From Nelumbo lutea (Eukaryota > Streptophyta > Magnoliopsida > Proteales > Nelumbonaceae), in contig JAKGHH010000007.1 in the NCBI GenBank assembly GCA_022828595.1, forward strand, positions 61,058,727 to 61,122,726: a stretch of 64,000 nucleotides of DNA. The letters run 5' to 3'. This document shows, piece by piece, positions 38,601 through 50,600 of this stretch. The notes under the pieces are model-generated. The model worked only from the letters and a program-made list of their open reading frames with translations. It ran no database searches and was not told where the DNA came from. Numbering within the stretch: position 1 is the first letter of the stretch; each line of letters opens with the position of its first letter. Both the position numbers and the translations under genes were made by a program.

Positions 38601-41600
38601 CTTATCCATGTAATTTATTGTTGGGAGTATTTCTCAACCTCCAGCTATCCTATTGAGACTTGCCAATCCTAGCCCTTGAAGTGAAGAAATTAGCTCAGCT
38701 TGAATTAGTGTTGCATTTGACCTGAGAAAACTAGAAAAGTTTCACCTTGAGATCTAAAAGCCTGTCCTTTCCTAAGCCCAATTGTCCTGTTTACCCAAAC
38801 TACACCACCAAAATTGGACTTTGTGAAGTTCATTTGATTTTAGTGCAAGCATAAATTTCAACCTATTGATTTGTGGTAATCGAATTCCTCTGTAGTTTCA
38901 TTGTTTTCCTGTCTTTACTCAGCATACTATCTTCTTCTTTTTTTTTTTAATGTATGTGATCTAAAACTATGGGCAATTGCTTAGTGTAATGGTAAAATCT
39001 GGAATTGATAAGCATGAGGATACAGGGTCAAGTATGAGAGTGGACACTCTATGCAAAAAAGTGCTAAAGGTTAGGTAGGTATCTAGTTCACCCCTTCCAA
39101 GACCCCAGATAGCTGGTACCAACATTGGGCAATGGCCTTTTATGTGATCTAGATTTAGTTTTGGACTTTTTGTGTTTTAGAGGATAAAGCCATCACTCTG
39201 CAATTATCTATGCTTTGAATTCAACAAAGATTTATGGGTTATTGATTATTTGCTATTTATCATTTGGTTTATTCTAAACCAGCTAAAGAGAAAGGTTCAT
39301 GGAACTGAATTGAAAATGCTTACATTATATTTTCAATATTCTTTCAGCACAGATAAAATGAGTGAAGCTGCTATTCTAGGAGTGTTGAGAAAGAACTTTG
39401 AGGAACATCTTATTCTTGGGGAGGAGGGTGGGCTTATTGGAGATACATCTTCTGATTATCTTTGGTGCATTGATCCTTTAGGTTTGCAGCTTTTAAACCT
39501 TCAATTCTTGTGTTAACTGGTGCAGGATGTCATGAATTTTCCAAAGAACTTTTAGAACTTCTTCAATGTTCAACCACCTTAGAGTTAACAAAATGAAAGA
39601 AATACAGTTATCCAGGGGAACATAATAAAAGGCTTACCTCTTGGATAAACCTACAGACAAAGGGAACCATCATAATAAGCCCCTCCTTTTATTCTTGAAA
39701 TATTTTTTTCACTTCAAAATTATGCTTGTGTAATCATTTATAGTTGCGTTGTATAATATTCAAGACCAAAAATTGAAACCCATTTAGTTCTATGGTAATG
39801 AATTCCTAGATTACTTATATGGAGAAGAGAGACGAACTATAGCACATCCTGCACCACGTCTTTTGGTCTTCATTTAGTTTATTATGTTCAGAAAAGACAG
39901 GTGCTGAGGTTGTGATGTATGGCAGTTAATAAACCTTGGAATATCAATCATAAAGGGATCACAGATTTAGTGACTGAATAAGAAAGAAAACTATTTTACT
40001 AGTTTATGATGTTGTCCTGTAGAACCTCATCAAATTGAAGTTGTCATTTGTTTGAAGCTCTTTCACAAGAAGATTTATACATTGTATCTGTTCACAACCA
40101 AACTTTCATTGTAAAAAAAAGCTACATTTTTTTGACAGTAGAAACTAAATGAAAAGAGTACAAGATCTAAGAGGATGATGGGATGGCACCCAAAACAATT
40201 AAAAAAATAACATTTCTGATCTTTTTATTGTTTGATAAATAACAAGAAGTTTTATTAATGAAATAAACAAAATGTATATACAATACAGGCATCCAAAGGG
40301 GAGGTTAAACTACTTCCTCAATCAACAGTTATCAAGTTACAATTGAGCCCTGATTACCCCTTGTTTGGCTAATGTGTCTGCCAACCCATTTGCCAATCTT
40401 TGCACCTAATGACTGATATTTTACCATCATATTTCTTGCTATCCACTTAAATTTCTTGATTTCATCTTTCTAAGCCATACTACTGTCTCGGTTTTCTTGA
40501 CCAACCTATCACTGCCTTGAGTCATCCTCAATAATCATCTTGAATTACATTTCTAACCTTTAAGTAAATCTCACATATCTGCCTGCTGTGACTCTAACAT
40601 GGCCAAAAAGGATGACCGAAAAGTTCAGTTGATGCACCATTAACCACCGAAAAGAACAGGATGATATGCATAAATCCAGCTACCCATCAAGCCAACGCAC
40701 CTCCTCCAAAAAACCCCACTTCACATGATCATAACCCTTCTCAAGATCTATTTTGCAATATAAACCACCTGAACCATTTCTTATTTTTGAATCCACACAT
40801 TCACTTTTAATTGGAAAATCAGAGGATCAGGCTAGGACTTTGATCAGGTAGTAACGTCCAAAGGTGGAGAAAAGTTGTCGGAAGACTTTTTGAATTTGAA
40901 CAAGTGTCCAAAGGTGGGGACAGGTGAAGGTAGATTGGAACAGCAACCAGGTGGGTTGTCATTTGATATGGCCCAGGCCTGCAGTCAGGGAACCAATACT
41001 AAACTTTTAAAAAGACTGGGTCAGGTTCAAAATTATAAAGATGGGCCAACAGTTGAGGTGAGGGGTACTGGTGGGCCCAGTCTTAAACTTCAAGTCGATG
41101 GGCCTGGAAATAAGACTATAACAGCGACTAAGCCCATAGATAAATCAGGTGACCACTTAAATAGGCATGTGAGGTGGAACAAGGCTCAAAAGACTATGGA
41201 CATTCGCTGTGGTATATCTTCATCCTCTTCAGATTGGTCTGCAACTGGCTCGAAAGAAAAACGAATGTCTGGTCCGACTTTAGCGTGGCAGCCAAGACTG
41301 GTCTCTTACTCCACTAGCCCAGATAAACCTAATCCGAGATATAATTGCACGAGGTTAGAAGAGGAGGATTCTGCTTCAGACTGGGTAAGTGTAGATGATG
41401 AGTCTCTGAAAGAGTTGTATGTTGAAGAGTCCAGCTATGGTAGTATACAGAGTAAATGCCGTTCAAGGATTGGGGAGGAAGATGACCCAGGATTAAAGTT
41501 ACTGTTCGAAGAAGAGGCTTGTACACTTCCAGGAGAGTTGGTTCAGCCTAGAAAGGAGTTGGAAAGAAAGAAAACAGGCTCGGGTGAGGAGAAAGCTGAA

Positions 41601-44600
41601 ACAGGGAGAAAAGGGGATTCAATCTTTTGTAAAGACCAGGGAATGGGTGCTTGTACGGTGTGTGTTGGCAATCTGGTTCCTCCAAGCAGAGCTATAAACT
41701 GCCTGTTTCCCACTGCAATCAATCCAGATCTTGATTTCGAGGGTCCTATTCCCAGCGAAAGTCAAACAAAAGGGGTTCATGATATTCCAGCAACTCATAT
41801 TGCGTCTTCTTCTTCCCAAGGTTTGGATTGTTTTCAGGTTTAGTTTTTGGTTACTAACTCTGTTTCCCCAAGTCTTGTGTGTGTCTGGCCTACAGGTGAT
41901 TCCAGCCCATCTATAAAGTCTGCCAATTCGTTTGATTTAGGACAAGTGACAGAGGTAGTGGGGGAGATAAATTCAGAAGCAGAAGAGAGAGAAGTAGGGG
42001 ACAACATTTGGGAGTTGATCTTGGAACTATTTAGAATCAGAATGGAAGAGGAGATGAATGTGAAAGAGGGTAGGGTTGAGGAGGAGATTATTCAATTTCC
42101 CAATACAGTGGAGAAAAGTGGATATAGTGGAAAATCAAAAGGACAACGGAAATAGAAGAAGAAGGGGTCAGGCAAGAAACTAGAAGGAAATGAGGTGGAA
42201 GAGTCTAGTAAGAAGGTAGGAGAGCTTTCTAAGAAGAGGGAAAAGAAAGCTAAGTGAGGTGGAGAGGTTGAAGAGTGGGGTGGTTTATGATAAAGCGAGT
42301 GGGGGTAGGAAGGATAGAAAAAAGGAGTAAAGAGGGTGGTTTGGTTGGGGCTACCTGAAATGTTTGTCCATGAAGTTAATAAGCTGGAATGTAAGAGGTT
42401 TGGGGAGTTCAAAGAAAAGGCGAGTGATCAAAGACTTCTTGAGAAGAGAAAAGCCAGATGTGGTCTTAATACAAGAATCAAAATTGAGATGTGGTCTTAA
42501 TACAAGAATCAAAATTGACTGAGGTGGACAAGAAATGGGTGAGGAGCATTTGGTCAACAAGAAATTTGAGTTGGGCCTTTGCACAATCATGGGGAGCTTC
42601 AGGGGATATTATTACTTTGTGGAGAAATGAAGACTGGGAGTGTGAAGAAGAATTAATTGGGAACTTCTCGGTGTCAATAAAATTGAAGAGAAAGGAAGAT
42701 GGGTAGGCTTGGGTGCTAACTAATGTCTATGGTCCCAGCTCTTACAGGGAAAGGGAAGGTTTTTGGAAAGAACTAGCAGCCGTTAAGGGTTTGTGGGATG
42801 GCCCTTGGTGTTTGGGTGGAGATTTCAACGTAATAAGATTCTTGAACGAGTCCAATAACCCTAGTCGTAGGATTACATCTAGCATGAGGAAGTTTAATCT
42901 CTTTGTGGAGAATTTTGCATTGCGGGACCTCCCTCTTTAGCAAGCAAATTTTATCTGGTCAAACTTTCAAGAAAATCCTATCTGTTGTCGATTGGATAGG
43001 TTCCTCTTTACAGTGGATTGGGAAGCTGAATGGGGGATTTTAGGTGTTACAGCATTGCCGAGACCTATTTCAGATCATTGCCCAATCAGGTTGTCTCAAG
43101 AAAGACTAGATGGAGGCCCGTGCCCTTTTAGGTTTGAAAACATGTGGTTACTTCATCCAGAGTTTCTAGCTAAGGTAAAAGAATGGTGGGAAGTGGACCA
43201 AGTGGAATTCCAATGGAAGGGGTATAGGTTTTACAAGAAACTACAACACTTGAAAGCTAGACTCAAGATTTGGAATAAAGAGGTTTTTGGTAGATTAGAA
43301 AAAAGGAAAGTGGAAATCAGTCAGAGAGTGCAGGAGCTAAATGGACTAGAAGCTGAAAGAAGGCTGGGGGAAGAGGGTAGGGTGGAAAGATGGAATTTGA
43401 AACATGAACTGGAAGATCTTCTTAGGAACGAGGATATAAATTGGAGGCAAAAAACCAGGTGCAAATGGCTAAAGGAAGGGGACATCAATACAAGGTTTTT
43501 TCATTCTTTAGCAAATGGGAGGAGAAGGAAGTATTCTGTTTCAAAATTGGAGTGGGACGGGCAATTGCTGACAAGGGAAGATGATATAGCTCAAGCTTTG
43601 GTTAATCACTTCAAATTAGCGTATGACAACCTAGGGAGTCCTAGTGAGAGCTTAGAGGACTTGGAGTGGAGGGTGGAAGATAGTGTCTTATTGGAATCTT
43701 TGGAAAAAAGATTTGAGGCCCAAGAAGTGAGAAATGCAATCTTCTCCATGGATCGAGCTAAAGCTCCTGGGCCTGATGGTTTTTCAATGGCTTTCTATCA
43801 AGATTGTTGGGAGATAATTAGAGAAGATTTGTTGGAGGTTTTTGAAGAGTTTTATGAGAGAGACAAATTTAATTTGGGAGCAAATGCAACTTTTATTGCC
43901 TTGGTTCCTAAGAAGAAGGACACTCTCCAACCAAAGGATTTCAGACCTATAAGCCTAGTGGGAAGCATGTATAAGATCATCTCTAAGGTCCTAGCGCTAA
44001 GATTAAAAAGATCCTCCCGTCTCTAATCTCACCGTATCAAGGGGCCTTTGTAGAAGGAAGACAAATTGTAGATCAAGTACTTATTGCCAATGAATGTGTT
44101 GAGGTGGAGAGGAGGAGAAAGGAAAAGGGGTTGGTTTGCAAATTAGATCTTGAAAAGGCATATAACATGGTGGACATGGATTTTTTACTAGAGGTTTTCA
44201 AGCGGAGATGGTTTGGGGAGAGATGGTGCAATTGGGTAAAGGGATGCATTTCTTCATGTCATTTCTCAATATTGTTGAATGGTGTAGCTAGGGGTTTCTT
44301 TCCTGCAAAGAGGGGTATTAGGCAAGGAGATCCATTGCCCTTATTCCTCTTTACCCTAGTAGCTGATGTGTTGAGTGCCATGATTTCGAGGGCCGATGCT
44401 AACAATTTGATAAGAGGTTGGAGGATTGGTAGGGAGGAGGTGGTGGTTACACACTTACAATTTGTAGATGACATCATCTTGTTTTGTGACGGGGAGGAAG
44501 GGGAATTACGGAACTTAAAGAGTCTAGTGCTTCAATTTGAAAGGAAGTCCAATCTTAAAGTGAACTGGGGAAAAAGTTGTGTGGTAGGGCTCAATTTAGG

Positions 44601-47600
44601 GGGAGAGGAGGTGGATTCCCTAGCTAGGATTTTGGGGTGTGAAGTGGGGGGCTGGCCTTTACAATATTTGGGGCTACCACTGGGAGGGAACCCAATGGTT
44701 GAGAGTTTTTGGTACCCTGTAATTGAAAGATTCTCCAAGAGGTTAGCAAATTGGAAGAGGAATTACATCTCTTTACGGGGTAGGATAACCTTAATCAAGT
44801 CAACCTTAGCCAACCTACCAGTTTATTTCCTGTCTACCTTTAGAGTACCAATGAAAGTAGCTAACCAGTTAGAGAAGATAATGAGGGATTTCTTGTGGGA
44901 ACTAGGGGATACTAAGAAGTATCACTTAGTGAAGTGGGAGGTGGTTTCTAGGAGTAGGGATGATGGAGGCCTTGGGTTAGGAAATATAAGACTAAGAAAC
45001 ACAATTTTGTTGGGGAAATAGATTTGGAGACTACCGATGGAACATGACAAACTTTGGTCTAGAGTGATTGTTAGTATTCATGGACTGGTAGATAACGGCC
45101 GGGATGCAAGACTCGACCCTAGGGCTTCTCATTGTTCTCCTTAGAAAGCTATTCAAGGCATTTTGCCTCTTATGCTTCCTTATTTCAAATATGATGTCTG
45201 CGCTGGAAATAAAGTCTTGTTTTGGGAAGATGTTTGGGTTGGTGAAAACTCCCTTAGAGATAGATTTCCTTCTATTTACTCCTTATCTGAAAACAAAAGA
45301 AAAGTGATCTCTTCAGTGTTTGTTGATAACTCCTGGGATTTGGGCTTGAGAAGAGCTCTAAGGGATTCTGAAATGGGGATGGTTGATGATTTGATTATTC
45401 AGTTAGGGGAAGTCTTTCTTGATCAATCCTGTAGAGATAGCAGAATTTGGAAACCTTCCCCTTCTGGTTTCTTCAATTGCTCTTCATTCTATAACATTTT
45501 GCTTCAGACCTCTAACCTTGTAGGGAACTTTCCTTGAAAGGAGGTGTGGGGTAGCCCTGTACCCCCTAAAATCCAGGCCTTTTGTTGGGAAGTGGTACTC
45601 CGAAAAATCAACACCTTGGATTTGTGGAGAACCTCCTTGATCCAACTTTTTATAGGCAACCAATGGTTCGTGGAAGGATTATGTGGAGAGCCACTAGAGC
45701 TGCTGTATTGTGGTCAGTGTGGGAGGAAAGAAACAATAGGATCTTCAAAGGCAGTTGTAGATCCAAGGAAGAGGTTGTGGAAGGAATAACTACTAAGGTT
45801 ATCCATTGGTTGAAATCCTGTGATCTTTTTAAGGATTTCTCAGTTGAAGACATATATAGAAGTTGGGGTATTGTGGCATCTACTACTACTTCCAAAGTTA
45901 TGATATAGGAAGTTTGGTCCCCATCGGCAAAACAAAGGGTGAAATGAAGGGATGGGAGATCCATCATATGGATGGCCGAACCCTGCACGAAGGTTGGGCG
46001 AAACTTCAAAAATTTCTTTCACTCCCATCCAGGAATCGTATTCCCTAATTTAGAAAACTGCATTTTCAAGGTTCGTTCTTGAAACCAAAACCAAACCAGA
46101 TCTGAAACCAATAGGAAGTGAGGGATATACCTGATACGAAGTAGCAGTAACTCCCAACGCAGGTGTTCATGCCCAAAGAGAACCAAAACCCGCTTCCATT
46201 GAAGATGACACAGTGTGTAGTGAAGCAGGATCAACAGAAAGGTTCTTCACCGAGAACCTGAATTTTTCAGCAAGAATCGAGCAAGGGCTGGTGAGCACAC
46301 CTTTAAATTGTTTCTTTCACCAAGAAATTGTTAGAGCTAGCCGAATAAGGGTAGATTAGTCATTCTATTTCTGTTAAGTTATGTGCTTATGTGGCAGTTT
46401 TAATAGAGACTTCCTGTCCCATACTTAAGTGGGGGGCAATTAGTCTTTGTACAACTAATTAGAGGTTAATCCATATTAGGGTCGACTGGTAGGGTTTATG
46501 CTATCAGATTCGACTGTTCTTCTTCTTCCTTCTTCTTCTTTCTCTCTTATTCTCTACTAGTTCGAACTACTTAAACAGAGCTGTCAAAACATGGTATCAG
46601 AGCCATAAACGAAGGAGAAGAAAGCTGCGACTTCAAGTTCTCTCTCTTCTTTTTTTCTTCTTCTCTGGGCTGCAAATCTGAGGTACACAATCTGATAGCT
46701 GCGGCATCTGTTATTTATTTTTTGTTTTAGGACTGCCACAATCCCTATTACATGTATTAGGAAGGTGCGGCAACCCTAGGATATCAGCCTAATACTGCTG
46801 TCACCATGTGTGACAGCCCTAGTCGTAGGATTTCTTTGGATCGTGGTGGTAATAGAGGGGGAGGACATGTCTCTCGAGGAGGTTGTGGTGGTTCCGTATT
46901 TGGCCGTGGTGGTGGTCGTGGGGGAGGCTGTGGTAAAGGAAAAAGTAACTCTACAAGGAGGTGTACCCATTGTGGCAGGGACGAACATTTGGTGAATTTC
47001 TATTATGATCTCCATGGCCCTCATTCTACATGGGCTAATCATGCAGTAGCTGGTGGGGTTGATGTCAGTGATAACCAACAGGCAGATCCCTTCCACATCT
47101 ACATCTGTTTCCGGGAAGGAGATGGTGAGTGTACTGCGTAATGAGTATGAGAGGTTTCTCCAGGCTACTTCATAGGATACTACAACTACCCTTGCCCACT
47201 TAGGTATAACTTGTCTGGCATCCAAACTCTCTCCATGGATTATTGACTCTGGAGCCTCTGATCACATGACCGGGACTCCAGGTGTGTTCTCTTCCCTCTC
47301 TGAAACTTCCACATCTCAAACTGTTACCCTTGCCAACAATTCTTCTTCTCCCATTTGTGGTGTTGGTAATGTTGACATGACTTCTCTTTCTTTATCATCT
47401 GTTCTATATGTCCCTAAGTTTCCATTCAATCTTATGTCTGTTACTAAATTAACCAAGATTCTTAATTGCTCTATTACATATTTCCCTTCCTTTTGTGTTT
47501 TTCAGGATCTCAAGACGGGGAAGAAGATTGGTGGGGGGCATGAGGCTGGTGGATTGTATTACCTTGACGGTGGTGGATCGTCAGTTGCACTTCAGACTTC

Positions 47601-50600
47601 ACTCACTCCTCTACATTGGCATTGTCGACTGTGACATCCATCTCTCAAGGAACTCAAGATACTGGTTCCGTCCTTGAGTCATTTGTTGTCTTTACAGTGT
47701 GAGTCGTGTCAGTATGGGAAACATCGTCATGTTCCCTTCAGTCCTAAAGTTGAAAGTCATATGTTGAGTCCTTTTGCTTTGGTTCATTCAAATGTTTGGG
47801 GTCCGATTAAAATAGTCTTATAATGGTTACAAGTATTTTGTCACTTTTTTTGATGATTGTTCAAGGATGACATGGATTTATATAATGAAAGAAATGAGTG
47901 AATTATTTTCCATTTTTCAAAAATTCCATGCTGAAATACGTACACAATTTGGTGTTCCAATCAAAGTTCTTCGTTTAGATAACGGTCGTGAATAATTTCT
48001 TACTTCCTTTCAACAGTATTTAGAACAGCATGGCATCATTCATCAAACTTCATGTGCATCAAATCCTCAACAAAATGGGGTAGTTGAACGAAAGAACCGT
48101 CATCTCCTTGAAACTGCTCGGTCTATTCTTCATCATATGAGTGTTCCTAAACGATTTTGGAGTGATGCTGTATTTACTGCGTGTTTCCTTATTAATCGGA
48201 TGCCCTTCTTCACTCTTCATTGTCGGTCTCCCTTTTCTATTTTGTTCCCCACCTTGTCTCCCTTTCCATTAACACCCCACATCTTTGGCTGTGTGTGTTT
48301 TGTTCACAATCTGAGTCCTGGGATAGATAAGCTGGATGCACGCTCTATTAAGTGTGTCATTCTTGGCTACTCTCGGACTCAAAAAGGGTACAAGTGTTAC
48401 AATCCCATTACTCGGAAGTGCTATGTTTGTCTTGATGTCACATTTTTTGAGTCTATCCCCTTCTTCTCGGGACTTGAAGCATTGGTGTCTCCACCTTTGC
48501 TTCCTCTTCCTCTTCCAGTCAGTGATCCCATTCTGGTTGTTCCAGTTGGAGTTGACCCTTCACCTCCTCTAGTGCAGATCCTTACTGAACGACCACCGAT
48601 CTGACATGTGTATACTCATCGACAGACATCGGCTCCTCCTCCAGCTTCTACCTTGTCTGCGGATCCTGTTGTTGATCCTGTCCTAGAACCTTCAAGACTT
48701 GATCTTCCCATTGCTTTACAGAAAGGTAAACGTAATTGTACCCTCCATCCCATTTCCAATTTTGTTTCAGTCTCTCGCCTTTCCGCTTCACATCGCCAAT
48801 TTGTTTCACTGTTGTCATCTATTTCTATACCTAAGAATGTCCAAGAGGCTCTTAGCTCACCTGGGTGGCGGTGGGCAATGGAGGAGGAACTCTCTGCCCT
48901 TCAGCATACTCAAACGTGGGAGCTCACTACTCTTCCTCCCAGTAAGCATGTTGTGGGTTGTAAATGGGTGTATACTATTAAATACTTGCCGGATGGTAGT
49001 GTGGAGCATCTGAAGGCCATACTTGTTGCTAAAGGTTATTCACAGTTGTATGGGGTGGACTATATGGAGACCTTCTCTCTAGTGGCTAAGATTGGCTCTG
49101 TCTATGTCTTAATTTCCCTGGCAGTAATGTCTGATTGGCCCTTTTTTTAACTTGACATTAAAAATGCCTTCCTTCATGGTGACCTTATGGAGGAGGTACA
49201 TATGGAGAAACCACCTGGCTTTGTTGCTTAGGGGGAGGATGGTAAGGTGTGCAGATTGAAAAAGGCAATTTATGGGTTGAAACAATCGCCTCGTGCTTGG
49301 TTTGGGAAGTTTAGTGAAGTGGTGAAGAATTTTGGAATGAAACAATGCTAGGTTGACCACTCGGTGTTCAGCTATGATTCAGAAGCCGGAAAGATTTTAC
49401 TAGTGGTCTATGTGGATGATATTGTCATAACTGGTTGTGACAAATTGGGGATCGATAAACTAAAGGTCTTTTTGCAAAACCATTTTCAAACAAAAGACCT
49501 TGGGACATTGAAGTATTTATTGGGTATAGAAGTTGCTAGACCAAAACAAGGTATAAACCTATGCCAAAGAAAATATGTTCTTGATCTGCTAGATGAAACA
49601 AGACTGTTAGGTGCAAAACCGGCTGAATCTCCCATGGAGCCAAATGCTAACTTGATCAGTGATACAGGGGAAATATTTGATGATCCTGGAAGGTATAGAC
49701 GGTTAGTGGGGAAGCTGAACTAATTGACTATCACGAGACTAGACATCTCCTTTGTAGTCAGTGTGGTGAGCCAATTTATGCAGAGCCCTTGGATACTTCA
49801 CTGGGATGCGGTTCTTAGAATTGTAAGGTACCTGAAGGGAGCTCCAGGCTGTGGGTTGTTGTACAAACCAGGAGGAAGACTTGAGGTAATTGGGTATACA
49901 GATGCAGATTGGGCAGGCTCTGTGTTTGATAGAAGATCTACCTACAGGTTACTGCTCATTTCTTGGAAGAAATCTTGTGACATGGAAGAGTAAGAAGCAG
50001 ACGGTTGTGGCAAGGAGCAGTGCTGAAGCCGAATATAGAGCCATGGCACACACTACATATGAATTAGTATGGCTGAGGAATCTCCTACAAGAAATTGGGT
50101 TCTCCATGGATAGACCTATGAAATTGTACTGTGACAATCAAGCTGCACTCCACATCTCATCTAACCCTGTTTTTCATGAGAGAACAAAACACAGAGATTG
50201 ATTGCCACTTTGTGAGGGAGAAGATCCTTACTAGAGAGATAAGCATAGAACATGTGGGCTCAGGTGATTTGTTTACAACAGGCTTAAGCTCAGGGAGAGT
50301 GAACTATATATGTAACAAGCTGGGATTATATGACATATATTCTCCAGCTTGAGGGGGAGTGTTAGAGCTAGCCGAATAAGGGTAGATTAGTCATTCTATT
50401 TCTGTTAAGTTATGTGCTTATGTAGCAGTTTTAATAGAGACTTCTTGTCCCATACTTAAGTGGGGGGCAGTTTAGTCTTTGTACAACTAATTAGAGGTTA
50501 ATCCATATCAGGGTCGACTGATAGGGTTTATGCTATTAGATTTGACTGTTCTTCTTCTTCCTCTTTTTTCTCTCTTACTCTCTACTGGTTCAAACTATTT

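Noticed and set aside
39902..40090. Exon 2 duplicate considered as an alternative exon
   Set aside because: It is frameshifted, sits after exon 3 and lacks a fitting acceptor, so it cannot replace exon 2.
46776..47225. 149-codon minus-strand ORF over the copia-5 gag end
   Set aside because: It is the antisense shadow of the Gly/Arg-rich gag segment; the zinc knuckle is on the plus strand.
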